Source: Bacteroidota bacterium
GTDB taxonomy: Bacteria > Bacteroidota > Bacteroidia > B-17B0 > Aurantibacillaceae
NCBI GenBank assembly: GCA_023251755.1
Contig: JAHEYF010000025.1
Span: 1-50,975 of the forward strand
Reading direction: 5' to 3'
DNA: 50,975 bases
Shown: piece after piece, positions 40,696 through 50,900 of the stretch
Layout: every line of letters starts with the position of its first letter
How positions within the stretch are numbered: the first letter of the stretch is position 1
Made by a program: the position numbers and the translations under genes
Notes under the pieces: generated by a model
The model's input: the letters and a program-made list of their open reading frames with translations, nothing else
Told to the model about the DNA's origin: nothing
The model's database searches: none

Positions 40696-43600
40696 TTATT
40701 CTATAATTACAATTCTTTGTGTAAATACACTGTTCTTCATTCGGAGGTTTAATATATATACTCCGTTTTTTAATCCAAGGTGACGGGCATCCAGCGTATA
40801 ACTGTAATTCCCTTTTTGTTGCTTGCCTTTATAAATTCTTGTTACCTCTTCACCCAAAGCATTGTACATTTCAATGCAGACAATGTCGTCCTGTTTCAAT
40901 TCATAAACAATACTGGCCATACCTTTTGCAGGATTCGGGTAAATCTTAAAACCAGCGTCGTTGTCAATTTTAGTGCTATGTATGCTCAGGGTTACGGTGT
41001 CTACAACATAAATTTTTGTCGAGTCAACTAAGTAATCGTTGTGTACACTTGAATCGGCACCGGTAATATTTACGATACGGGTGGAGTCCATCGGAAGGTT
41101 TGGGATGTCTACATAAATGGTGTAATTGCCCACATCAATATGGTGGAAGTGATAATAACCAGACGAGTCAGTCCTTATTCGGGCTGCTGCCCCGCCTCCG
41201 GGGTTTTTACCCAATTTAACATCTACCCCGCGGATAGGCCCGCCGGGAACAAATACGGGATAGGTTCCACCACCACCCATTAAACGGGCACCGTAGCCGA
41301 CACCTTCTATAACATAACCCGAAATAGAAGCTGTGCCGGTCATCGGGTTGACTGTAATAACCTGAATGTTGGCCGTGTCGTTTTGCGCACAACCATGTGT
41401 ATACACCGTGGATGAATCCCAGATGTATTCATTACCAAAATATGTAGCAATCGCGTTTGGATAATTGTTGGTGTCTGCAATGGCTTTTATGAGGTAGTCC
41501 CCAAAGTTAAGATTGGCAAAGGTATAGGCACCGGTGGTTGAAACGGGAACGAATCCAATGCTGTCTGCATTGGCACTTCCGGGCTGGTGTTTAAACAGGT
41601 AAACAGCACCGTGTTGCACCGTTCCGCCGGCTTGTAACGTAATGGTTCCGGTAAGCAGAGTGCTTGGGTTCACTGTAACAGATACAGCTGATGCAGCAGA
41701 ACAACCAATCGCATCCAGCAGACTTAAAGTATAAGTAGTGGGTGTAGTTGGGCTAACATAAATAGTTGGACTTGTAAACGTGTTTGTTCCATCCATCCAG
41801 TGATAGGTGATGGGTGTAGTTCCTCCGGTGATGGTGGCTCCCAACAAAGCAGTATCGGTGTAACAAAGCGTTACCGGACCTGCGGGGTTAAGGGTCATCG
41901 TAATTCCCTGGCCAACCTGTACCAGTATAGAATCTTTAATAGCACAAGATCCATCGTTTACATCAAACCTATACCAGGAAGTTGAATTTGGATTAACAAT
42001 AAAGTCTGACCAGTTATTAGGCTGAGACAGGAAAGCCGCAGAAATGGTTACAGCCGAGTCAGGTTTACAAATGTGCGGGTTGGAAGGAAGAAAAAGAAGT
42101 TTATTAATGAACACAGGGAAAGTAGCGGTGCTTGTACAGGCAGACTGATTGGCAGATGTTATGGTATAAGTAACTGATGAATCAGCTGTACAAATAACAC
42201 TGTTGCCACTTGTGGTGTTAAGGAAAGTGGCCGGGCTCCAGTTAAAAGTGGGAGGAACAATAAGCGTTGCCCCGTTATAAATAGTACCGTTCAAATTGTT
42301 GCCGCTTGCATCAGTTAATACAGTCCCGCTTCCCTGGTTCATGGGGTAAGTGGCTACAAGGTCCTGACTAACAGCCACGACTGAATTCATACCCGAAACA
42401 ATTTCCGCATTTGTACGGCAAGTCTTCCATACCCTGAAATCGCGCAGCTGTCCGTTGAAATAATTGCCGGAACCAAGATTGGGATAACAGTAACGGGCCA
42501 GGAGGTATTTAACGGTATAGCCCTGTTCAAAAGGCGACTGACGATCGCCGAAGGAAGGATTGGTACTGGCCACTCCGTTTAAAAAAGCGTCTAAGCGCAG
42601 ATTGGCCTTGTCGTAACGCAGCGCAACATGGTGCCAGGTATTCAGGTCTATTTTACCCAGACTAATTGGTGTAAGTCCGGATACAGCCACGCGCAGGGTA
42701 TCTCCGGGTGTTACCTCTATCTGACTATTCGTCCAGTAATAAGTAGAAGTGTCTGTTTCCATAAGGATGACTCCTTCGCCGTATGCCTTGAACCACAATT
42801 CAAGTGTTAATGAATCGCTCTGGTTCAGATGGCTTGTTAAATCATGGCTCGCGGCATAACCAAGCGAACCGTCGGCTTCTAATGCATTGTGGTCATACAG
42901 GGGATCGCTTGCGCTCAGGGTAACTGCAATGCCTTTACAAGGTGTTTGGCTGCTGGTAATGGAGGGAGCGAGCGGAACAGGAATGGCCCCGATGTGAAAA
43001 GCTGTTGCATTGTAACAACCGTTGGCATCTGTAACGGTAAGGTAATACAAGCCGGGCGATTGCAATGGCCCGCCGGGACTTGTACTCCCGTTGCTCCATA
43101 AATAAGAGGTATTGGTACTTGTAACAGTAGCAGTAACATTGGTGCCGGAACACACGGTGCTGTCGTGATCAGCAAGTGTAACAACAGGAATAGTACTGCC
43201 CGTTAAACAAGTCCTCCACACCTGGCCGGAGGTGTAGCCCATCATGGTGTTGACTGTCGGAGCTGTTCCGTTTAAGCGGTTGCCCATCCCCGCTGAGTTT
43301 TTACAGGCGTAATAAAGATGGTTGTTCAGTTTGGTAAAACATCCTTTTTCCCCGCTGTTGCCATACACCCCAAACAGGGTGGTATCGGAATTGCTGAACG
43401 TTGTTCCGTTGGCAGACTTCATAATTCTTCCCTGAGAATAACTGCTGCTGTTTTGCAAAGCGGTGTAAAGTGTTCCATTGTCGCTATACATACCCGGAAT
43501 ATCGGAGTAGCCCGGAAATGTAGCCAATACCGACCAGAGGGTATCGTTGAGTGTGCGCAGAACCTGCGCGCCGTTTGAATAATTGTAAAAGCCGGCATAC

Positions 43601-44361
43601 AAATAACCGTTGTGCGAAACAAGGGAAGACAGCTTGCTGTCCTGCATGTTAAAACCAGGCGCAGTGCGGAAGAGGGTATCGATAACAAAATGAATCCCAT
43701 CGTTGGTCTGCATCATTTGAGCGGAAGTTCCGGTATACCCGTTGTCCATACCATAATACAATTTGTTGTTGTGCACACAGGCCGAATAAATGTTGGTATA
43801 TTGGTTAATACCAATAGCAGCCGAAAGCGATGTCAGCACCCTCCAGGTGTTGGAAGTATTGGCTGAATCCACGCCCGTGATGGGCCCTTTCCAAACCTGG
43901 TCGTTGTATACAATGAACAATGAATCCACAGATGAATTCCCTTTATAGGCAATGATGTTTTTAATACTGCCGTTCGGTTGGCTAAATACAAGGTGCCAGT
44001 TCGACCCGTCGTTGCTGGCATATACCTTCGACAGGTAGCTGTTGTAATCGTACCCGCCGGCGTATAAAATACCGCCGGAATCGGGGGTAAGGGCCAGATT
44101 AGACACTTCAAAATTACTGCCCCAGCTACCGCTGCTGCATTGCCAGGTTCCCGGGTTCCCGCTAACCGAACTGTACACACCGTTGCTGCTACCGACGCCA
44201 ATACAAAATATCCTCGACTTAAATGTAATCAGGCTGTGGGCGTCTGAATTGCCTTTATTACCAAAACCCGTAGTGTCCGAAGCCGTCCACTGATCCTGGG
44301 CATTTAGCCTTGAAAAAAGAAGTGTAAGTGTTGTAAATAAGAAGTAAAAAAAATTTCTCAT
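40696..44361 (-). CDS. Large T9SS type A cargo protein with LamG and carboxypeptidase-regulatory-like domains
   Basis: A 1221-residue surface or secreted protein. Signal peptide (MRNFFYFLFTTLTLLFSRLNAQ), then about 370 residues of beta-propeller-like repeats (GILYAGGYDYNSYLSKVYAS, NGTLYTALQNSSSYSQGRIM, LNNHLYYACKNSAG). An Ig-like part (TVCSGTNVTATVTSTNTSYLWSNGST) is followed by a LamG/concanavalin domain (about 500-660: LTLELWFKAYGEGVIL, WHHVALRYDKANLRLDAFLNG, FNGQLRDFRVWKTCR). Two carboxypeptidase-regulatory-like domains lie at about 930-1130 (YTFANLNFGDYLIKAIAD, YHFHHIDVGNYTIYVDIP). The C-terminus is T9SS type A (FKIYPNPAKGMASIVYEL, VCIEMYNALGEEVTRIY, GVYILNLRMKNSVFTQRIVI). Adhesion or polymer binding is possible. 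Confidence 0.88.
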   Translation of the reverse strand: MRNFFYFLFTTLTLLFSRLNAQDQWTASDTTGFGNKGNSDAHSLITFKSRIFCIGVGSSNGVYSSVSGNPGTWQCSSGSWGSNFEVSNLALTPDSGGILYAGGYDYNSYLSKVYASNDGSNWHLVFSQPNGSIKNIIAYKGNSSVDSLFIVYNDQVWKGPITGVDSANTSNTWRVLTSLSAAIGINQYTNIYSACVHNNKLYYGMDNGYTGTSAQMMQTNDGIHFVIDTLFRTAPGFNMQDSKLSSLVSHNGYLYAGFYNYSNGAQVLRTLNDTLWSVLATFPGYSDIPGMYSDNGTLYTALQNSSSYSQGRIMKSANGTTFSNSDTTLFGVYGNSGEKGCFTKLNNHLYYACKNSAGMGNRLNGTAPTVNTMMGYTSGQVWRTCLTGSTIPVVTLADHDSTVCSGTNVTATVTSTNTSYLWSNGSTSPGGPLQSPGLYYLTVTDANGCYNATAFHIGAIPVPLAPSITSSQTPCKGIAVTLSASDPLYDHNALEADGSLGYAASHDLTSHLNQSDSLTLELWFKAYGEGVILMETDTSTYYWTNSQIEVTPGDTLRVAVSGLTPISLGKIDLNTWHHVALRYDKANLRLDAFLNGVASTNPSFGDRQSPFEQGYTVKYLLARYCYPNLGSGNYFNGQLRDFRVWKTCRTNAEIVSGMNSVVAVSQDLVATYPMNQGSGTVLTDASGNNLNGTIYNGATLIVPPTFNWSPATFLNTTSGNSVICTADSSVTYTITSANQSACTSTATFPVFINKLLFLPSNPHICKPDSAVTISAAFLSQPNNWSDFIVNPNSTSWYRFDVNDGSCAIKDSILVQVGQGITMTLNPAGPVTLCYTDTALLGATITGGTTPITYHWMDGTNTFTSPTIYVSPTTPTTYTLSLLDAIGCSAASAVSVTVNPSTLLTGTITLQAGGTVQHGAVYLFKHQPGSANADSIGFVPVSTTGAYTFANLNFGDYLIKAIADTNNYPNAIATYFGNEYIWDSSTVYTHGCAQNDTANIQVITVNPMTGTASISGYVIEGVGYGARLMGGGGTYPVFVPGGPIRGVDVKLGKNPGGGAAARIRTDSSGYYHFHHIDVGNYTIYVDIPNLPMDSTRIVNITGADSSVHNDYLVDSTKIYVVDTVTLSIHSTKIDNDAGFKIYPNPAKGMASIVYELKQDDIVCIEMYNALGEEVTRIYKGKQQKGNYSYTLDARHLGLKNGVYILNLRMKNSVFTQRIVIIE

Positions 44362-44412
44362 TGGTTGATGTATTAAAATAATTTAAGATGAAGGGCCTCG
44401 TTAAGTACCTGT

Positions 44413-44420
44413 CAAAGATA
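44413..44420 (-). promoter_or_regulatory. -7 box of the large T9SS type A gene
   Basis: Minus-strand TATCTTTG, a full TAnnTTTG match, with a leader of about 45 nt. The proper -33 TTG is not apparent. Confidence 0.5.
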
Positions 44421-44569
44421 TTAAAACCCGACAAAACCCTCCCCTGAACAAAAATTTCAGTAGCCTGCAAATGTAGGGAATTTGTTTCATTTTTAAGTAC
44501 TTAAAGAGCCTGGGGGGACTATAAATATGCGAAAAATTAAAGAAAAACAGAAAAAATTTGAAAGGAAAC

Positions 44570-44600
44570 TTGTGAGACAAAAAAAGTTTCCATAGTTTTG
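44570..44600 (+). promoter_or_regulatory. Promoter of the TetR regulator
   Basis: TTG (44570-44572), 20-nt spacer and TAGTTTTG (44593-44600), both exact. The start site near 44606 leaves only about 10 nt before the ATG at 44616. Confidence 0.75.
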
Positions 44601-44615
44601 TCCCGGATTTTAAAA

Positions 44616-45233
44616 ATGAAAACAGAAACGAAGATATTATTAGCTGCCCGGGAGTTGTTTTTTAAATACGGGATGAAGCGGATTACCATGGATGATATCG
44701 CCAGGCACCTGGCCGTTTCGAAAAAAACAATTTACCAGTTTTATGAAGATAAAACCAAAATTGTGGATTCCTTGTGCAACCTGTCCATGCAGGAGAACGA
44801 ATGTAAATTTACCGAGCTATCCGAAACCAGCAAGGACCCCATACACGAAATGCTGGAAGCAGCCAAACACATGACGAATGTTTTTTCAAAAATCAACCCG
44901 GTGTTTTTTTACGATTTACAAAAATTTTACCCCAATGCCTGGAAACGTTTCAATGAATTTAAAAACGGGATGGTCTTAAACGTCCTTCAAAAAAACTTAG
45001 AAGAAGGAATTGAAAAAGGTTATTACCGCAAAGACATTAATGTGGCCCTGATGGCGAGGTACAGAATGATCCAGGTGGATTTGATTTTAACCCCCGATGT
45101 TTTTTTAGACAGCGAAAACAGTATGGCGAAAATAAACGAGGTCTTGTTAGACCATTTTATGCACGGCATTACAACTATAAAAGGACATAAACTGATTAAT
45201 AAATACAAGCAGATTCAGGAGGACGAGGATTAG
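44616..45233 (+). CDS. TetR/AcrR-family transcriptional regulator of the efflux genes
   Basis: A 205-residue regulator. The N-terminal HTH (residues about 5-50) is textbook: ILLAARELFFKYGMKRITMDDIARHLAVSKKTIYQFYEDK. The ligand-binding half is variable. ATG 44616 is chosen over TTG 44598, which overlaps the -7 box. It stands first in front of the TolC, adaptor and RND permease genes in the same orientation, so it probably represses or senses substrates for this pump, which is the usual arrangement. The stop codon TAG is in copy C of the GATTAGCTGATG repeat. Confidence 0.92.
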   Translation: MKTETKILLAARELFFKYGMKRITMDDIARHLAVSKKTIYQFYEDKTKIVDSLCNLSMQENECKFTELSETSKDPIHEMLEAAKHMTNVFSKINPVFFYDLQKFYPNAWKRFNEFKNGMVLNVLQKNLEEGIEKGYYRKDINVALMARYRMIQVDLILTPDVFLDSENSMAKINEVLLDHFMHGITTIKGHKLINKYKQIQEDED

Positions 45234-45312
45234 CTGATGTGATAATTAGCTAATTAGCTGATGAGAGAAACAGGTAAATGAAAACGGGATAGGTGTTGAT
45301 AATTAGCTGATG
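45228..45312 (+). repeat. GATTAGCTGATG / ACAGGTAAATGAAA repeat, copy C
   Basis: GATTAGCTGATGTGATAATT, AGCTAATTAGCTGATG, GAGAAACAGGTAAATGAAAA, GGGATAGGTGTTGATAATT and AGCTGATG. Its TAG (45231-45233) is the stop of the TetR gene. It separates the regulator from the TolC gene and could fold through AGCTAATTAGCT, a 12-bp perfect palindrome. Confidence 0.8.
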
Positions 45313-45367
45313 AATCGGCCTAACATCTCGAATCTCAGTACTAATATCTAAAAATAAAAACAATAAT

Positions 45368-46735
45368 ATGAGAACTGGAATACTAAGCTACATGCTTTTG
45401 CTGCTCACCCTGAGTGCTGCGGCACAGCAGGAACCCAAAGGAACAGGGGAATTTACCCTTCAGGCCGCAGTTGATTATGCCCTGAAACACAATACCAATT
45501 ACCTGAACGCCGAGTTGGAAATATTGCAGACGAAGTACAAAAAAAATGAAATTACCGGTTTGGGTTTGCCACAGATTACGGGAAGTTTTGATGTAAGAGA
45601 CTTAATTAACGTACCCACATTTGTTGTTGCTAACCGAGCAGACACAACAGGGAAGTACCCTTACGCACCTTTTCAAATGGGTTTAAAATATAGTGTTAAT
45701 CCTAATATATCTATTTCACAACTTATAATTAACAGCGACTATTTTATGGGTGTTCTTTCATCTAAGCAGTATATGTTATTAGCTGAAAAAAATGTACAAC
45801 GAGGTAAAGCGGATGTTATTCAAAATGTAAGTAAAGCATATTACATGGTGTTAATAAATAAAGAACGAATTAAACTACTGGATGCGAACCTAATCCGCCT
45901 TAAAAAATTGCTGGATGATACCAAAGCCTATAACAAAGAAGGCCTTGTAGAAAAAATTGATGTAGACAGATTAGAAGTAAATTACAACAATTTAGTAACC
46001 GAAAAAGCAAAAACCGAACGCTTAATTGATTTGAGTGAAGCCTTGTTAAAATTTCAAATGGGTTATAAACTTTCTGATGCTATTGTATTATCAGATAAAT
46101 TGAACGCAGAGGCTCCAATCAATTCTGAAATTTCAGAAGAATCAAAAATTAATTTTTCCAACCGCCCCGAGTTTTCAATACTTGAAACACAGCAAAGAAT
46201 TAATCAAATAGATATACGCCGGGGTAAAATGGCTTATTTACCAAACATAGTGGCTTATGCCAGTTTGGGGTATAATGCATATAATATAAAATTTAATTTT
46301 ATGAGCAAAAGTAACCCAGACAATCCTTTAGGGAAATATTACCCCTCAACTGTAATAGGAGCCACTCTTAATCTTCCCATTTTCGACGGACTGCAAAAAC
46401 ACTGGAAAATACAACAGGCAAAATTAAACCTTGTAAAAACAAGCAATTCATTGCAAGGCTTACAAATGGCCATTGAATTTGAAGCCAAATCGGCAAGCGT
46501 AAATTATCAAAATGCCCTGGCCAGTATGGAAACACAAAAAAAGAACATGGCGCTGGCTCAAAGTATTTATGATGTAAGCGAAAAAAAATACCAGCAGGGC
46601 CTTGGTTCCAATGTTGAAATGCTGAATGCACAAACCTCATTGGCCGAATCGCAAACCAATTATTTTAATGCCATTTACGATATGCTGGTTGCTAAGCTGG
46701 ATTATATGAAAGCAACCGGAGCATTAGTGAAATAA
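45368..46735 (+). CDS. TolC-family outer-membrane efflux protein
   Basis: A 455-residue protein with signal peptide (MRTGILSYMLLLLTLSAAAQ). TolC repeats are seen as two structural halves: helical stretches AVDYALKHNTNYLNAELEILQTKYKKNEIT and the matching DVSEKKYQQGLGSNVEMLNAQTSLAESQTNY, with strands such as GLKYSVNPNISISQLI and GATLNLPIFDGLQKHW. It forms the outer-membrane channel of the tripartite pump with the next two genes. It begins 134 bp after the TetR stop; no TAnnTTTG motif is evident, so it may be co-transcribed with tetR. Confidence 0.92.
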   Translation: MRTGILSYMLLLLTLSAAAQQEPKGTGEFTLQAAVDYALKHNTNYLNAELEILQTKYKKNEITGLGLPQITGSFDVRDLINVPTFVVANRADTTGKYPYAPFQMGLKYSVNPNISISQLIINSDYFMGVLSSKQYMLLAEKNVQRGKADVIQNVSKAYYMVLINKERIKLLDANLIRLKKLLDDTKAYNKEGLVEKIDVDRLEVNYNNLVTEKAKTERLIDLSEALLKFQMGYKLSDAIVLSDKLNAEAPINSEISEESKINFSNRPEFSILETQQRINQIDIRRGKMAYLPNIVAYASLGYNAYNIKFNFMSKSNPDNPLGKYYPSTVIGATLNLPIFDGLQKHWKIQQAKLNLVKTSNSLQGLQMAIEFEAKSASVNYQNALASMETQKKNMALAQSIYDVSEKKYQQGLGSNVEMLNAQTSLAESQTNYFNAIYDMLVAKLDYMKATGALVK

Positions 46736-46771
46736 TAAAAATTAAGAACCCGAATATAAAACAACATACGA

Positions 46772-47887
46772 ATGAAAAATACAATAATAATACTTACCGT
46801 ACTGAGCTTGTTGGCTTCATGCGGAGGCGGTGGAAAAGATAAAAAAGCGGAACTGGAAGCTTTATTAAAACAGCAGGATGAACTCGCTGTTAAGATAGAT
46901 TCCGTTAAAGCCCAGATTGCCAGGGAAAACAAGGACACAACAGCTAAAAAAATAAACTTAGTTGAGGTCACGCCAATTGTGGCCCAGGTGTTTTCAACCT
47001 TTATTGATGTGCAGGGGAGAGTGGACGCCGATGAGAACGTAAGCCTTTCATCAGAGATGCCCGGAACAATTACAAAAATTACTGCAAGAGTAGGCGAAGA
47101 AGTAAGCAAAGGACAGGTACTGGCCGAAACAGATGCGCGCGCTGTTCAGCAGGGCTTGTCGGATTTACAGGTCAACCTGGAACTCGTTACACAATTGTAT
47201 GAAAAACAAAAAAGCCTGTGGGAACAAAAAGTAGGTACCGAAGTACAATACCTTGCCGCAAAAAACAACAAAGAAAGCTTAGAAAAGAAAATTGGTTCTT
47301 TACAGGAACAATTGCGCATGAGTAAAATTGTTTCTCCCATCGACGGAACAATAGACGCTGTTGATATTAAAGTGGGACAGGCTATTATGCCCGGTGTACC
47401 TGCCATACGGGTGATCAACTTCTCAAACTTAAAGGTAAAAGCCGACCTGGCCGAAGCCTATGCCGGAAGGGTTAAAAAAGACGATTATGTAAAAATTTAT
47501 TTCCCGGACACCAACGATTCAACCGAATCGAAAGTAAATTACGCCGCACGTTCGATCAGTAACTTTACACGCACCTTTACCATTGAAGCCCTGCTGGACA
47601 ATAAAAGAGAGTATCACCCCAACATGGTTACAAAAATGAAGATCAACGACTACAAGTCTGCCACCCCTGTTATCACCGTTCCAATCCGTATTATACAAAC
47701 ATCCACCAACGGCGAAAAATTTGTATACGTTGCCAATGGATCAAAAACCGAAAAACGTATTATTAAATCAGGGCACGAATATGAGGGCAAAATCGAAATT
47801 ATTCAGGGCTTAAAAGAAGGAGATAATTTAATAACTGCCGGATACGACAACATTAATGAGGGCGATGCCATCTCTTATAAAAAATAA
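46772..47887 (+). CDS. RND efflux periplasmic adaptor (membrane fusion protein), lipoprotein
   Basis: A 371-residue membrane fusion protein. The lipobox LLASC gives acylated C17 after MKNTIIILTVL. The barrel-sandwich half begins VSLSSEMPGTITKITARVGEEVSKGQVLAETD, the coiled-coil hairpin lies at about 110-175, and the second half is MSKIVSPIDGTIDAVDIKVGQAIMPG. It lies 36 bp after the TolC gene and 79 bp before the permease, in an operon. Anchored to the inner membrane, it bridges permease and TolC protein. Confidence 0.93.
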   Translation: MKNTIIILTVLSLLASCGGGGKDKKAELEALLKQQDELAVKIDSVKAQIARENKDTTAKKINLVEVTPIVAQVFSTFIDVQGRVDADENVSLSSEMPGTITKITARVGEEVSKGQVLAETDARAVQQGLSDLQVNLELVTQLYEKQKSLWEQKVGTEVQYLAAKNNKESLEKKIGSLQEQLRMSKIVSPIDGTIDAVDIKVGQAIMPGVPAIRVINFSNLKVKADLAEAYAGRVKKDDYVKIYFPDTNDSTESKVNYAARSISNFTRTFTIEALLDNKREYHPNMVTKMKINDYKSATPVITVPIRIIQTSTNGEKFVYVANGSKTEKRIIKSGHEYEGKIEIIQGLKEGDNLITAGYDNINEGDAISYKK

Positions 47888-47966
47888 TTTAGTATCACCG
47901 TTCATTATGAAAGCCTTATCCATTTTGATTAATGCTGTTCAATAGTGTCGTTAAAAAACAAATTAC

Positions 47967-50900
47967 ATGAACATAAAAGAAAAATTTAAAGAGTTTAAAC
48001 TCTCCAGCTGGGCCATAGACAATAAAACAACCATATATATTTTAACTATATTTATTTGTGTTATTGGTATCAAGTCCTACAATGGTTTACCGAAAGAAAG
48101 TTTCCCGGACATTACTGTGCCAACCATTTATATCAATACCATCAACGCCGGAAACTCCCCCACCAATATTGAGAACACCATTACCAAACCTATTGAAAAG
48201 AAATTAAAATCAATAGCAGGGATTAAAAAGGTGACTTCAACTTCCCTGCAGGACGTTTCGGTTATTGTTGCCGAGTTCAATACAAGCGTGCCGGCAGACA
48301 AAGCGAAACTAAAAGTAAAGGATGCGGTAGACGAGGCACGTGCCGATTTACCACAAACACTTACACGGGAACCGATGATAAAAGAAATCGCGTTTTCCGA
48401 AATTCCTATCATGTACGTCAATATTGCCGGAAAATATGAACTGAAAAAATTGAAACAATATGCAGAAGACCTTCAGGACCGTATAGAAGGTTTAAAAGAA
48501 ATAAATGAAGCCAGGATTGTTGGTGCATTGGACAGGGAAATACAGGTGAACTTAGACATGTACAAAATGCAGGCAGCCCAGCTTAACCTCGGCGATATAC
48601 AACGCGCATTAAGTTCTGAAAACCTTTCGGTGACTCTGGGTAACTTACCAATGGGCGGAATGAAAAGAACCCTGAATGTAAAAAAGGAATTTAAAACGGT
48701 TGAAGAAATTAAAAACTTAGTCATTACTTCACAAAGTGGTGCCCGGATGTACATCAAAGATATAGCAGATGTTACAGACGGGTTTCTGGAACAGGAAAGT
48801 TTTTCGAGCAGCAAAGGTAAAAATGTAATTACCCTCAATGTAATTAAACGATCGGGCGAAAACCTGATTGAGGCTTCTGAAAAAATTAAAGACATCATCA
48901 AGGACATGAAGGCAAAAGAATTTCCTGAAGGCCTTGACATTACTATTTCCGGTGACCAGTCAAATAAAACAGAAGTCACGCTGCATGACCTGATCAATAC
49001 CATTATCATCGGTTTTATCCTGGTAACATTTATTCTTATGTTTTTTATGGGTGTAACCAACGCATTGTTTGTTGCCCTTTCCGTGCCGCTGTCTATGTTT
49101 ATCGCATTTATGGTAATGCCGGGCATTGGTTTTACCATGAACATGATTGTGCTCTTTGCTTTTTTACTCGCATTGGGTATTGTGGTTGATGACGCTGTAG
49201 TAGTAATTGAAAACACCCATCGTTTATTTAACAATGGTAAACGCGACATTAAAACAGCGGCCAAGATGGCTGCAGGGGAAGTGTTCCTGCCGGTATTATC
49301 CGGAACCATGACAACGCTTGCACCTTTTATTCCACTGGCCTTCTGGACAGGCATTATCGGTAAGTTCATGTTCTTCCTGCCAATAACACTGATCATTACC
49401 TTACTGGCCTCCCTGTTTGTAGCCTACGTGATTAACCCTGTTTTTGCGGTAGACTTTATGAAACCACATCACGAGGAAGAAAAAGAATATGGTAAAATAA
49501 GCAAGAAGGGAATACGCTTGTTGATTATTTATGCACTTGTAGCCATTGTAGCGTATGCCAGTCATCACCCAGCAATCGGAAACCTAGTGATCTTCCTGGG
49601 CCTGTTTATGATCTTCCACCGCTTAATACTTTACAAAGCCATCAGTGCCTGGCAAAATAAAATATGGCCGGCCTTTCAAAATGTATACGTAAAATTTTTG
49701 CATTGGAATTTGGTAAAACCTGCCAGGCCAATTATACTCACCCTGGGTTTATTGGTGTTTTCTGTTATATTGTTTGCCATCCGGAAACCAAAAGTTGTTT
49801 TCTTCCCGCAGGGCGATCCGAATAACATCTTTGTGTATGTAAAATTACCTGTTGGAACAGATCCTACTTACACCAATGGCGTTATGCGTTTGGTAGAACA
49901 CAAGGTGGATTCCATCATCGGAAAAGACAACCCGATTATAGAATCCATCATCACCAACGTGACCATTGGTGTTACAGATCCACAGGACCAGGACCAGAAC
50001 AAGTACCCGAACAGGGGGAAAATCGCGATCAATTTTGTGAACTTCGGAAAAAGAAACGGCGAGTCAACCGGAAAATATTTATCACAATTTCAAAACATGA
50101 AATGGAACATTCCCGGTGCTGATGTTTCCGCTAATAAAGAACAATCTGGACCACCCGTTGCCAAACCCATTAACATTGAAGTGAAGGGCGACAAACTGGA
50201 AGACCTGATTGCCAATGCCAACAGCCTGAAACGCTTCCTTGATTCATTGAAAATAGACGGAGTGGTGGAATTGAAAAAAGACATTGAAGACAACAAACCC
50301 GAAATTATTTTTGATATCGACCGGGAACGTGCGAATCGCGAAGGACTCTCAACAGGGCAATTGGCCATGGAAATACGCGGCGCTGTGTTTGGGGTTGAAG
50401 CCACTAAGTTCCGCGATGCCGATGATGAATACCCGGTACAATTGCGGTATAAATACGACCAACGCATCGACATTGAAACCATTCGCAATATAAAAATCAC
50501 ATTCAGGGACATGAATATGGGCGGCATACTCCGCTCTGTTCCTTTATCTTCTGTTTGCCATGTGTATTATTCGCAAACGTATGGTGGAATTAAACGGAAA
50601 AATTTTAAACGTGTAATTACCATTGGCTCGGATGTAAAAGAAGGGTTTAATGCCAATGAAGTAGCCGCCAAGGTTGAGAAATTGGCGAAAGGATACAAAG
50701 CCTTTGGAGGTGTGGAAGTGAAATTTGCAGGCCAGGGTGAAGAACAAAAAGAAACGGGGACTTTCCTTGGAAACGCATTACTGATTTCATTTGGATTAAT
50801 GATGCTGATCCTTGTTTTGCAATTCAACTCCTTTGGAAAACCGCTGATCATTATGACAGAAATTATTTTCAGTATCATTGGTGTAATACTCGGTACCGCC

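Noticed and set aside
48473-49396. A 307-residue minus-strand open frame
   Set aside because: It is antisense to the RND permease, whose sequence is strongly conserved in frame; the minus product is Ser/Ile/Arg-rich with no known pattern.
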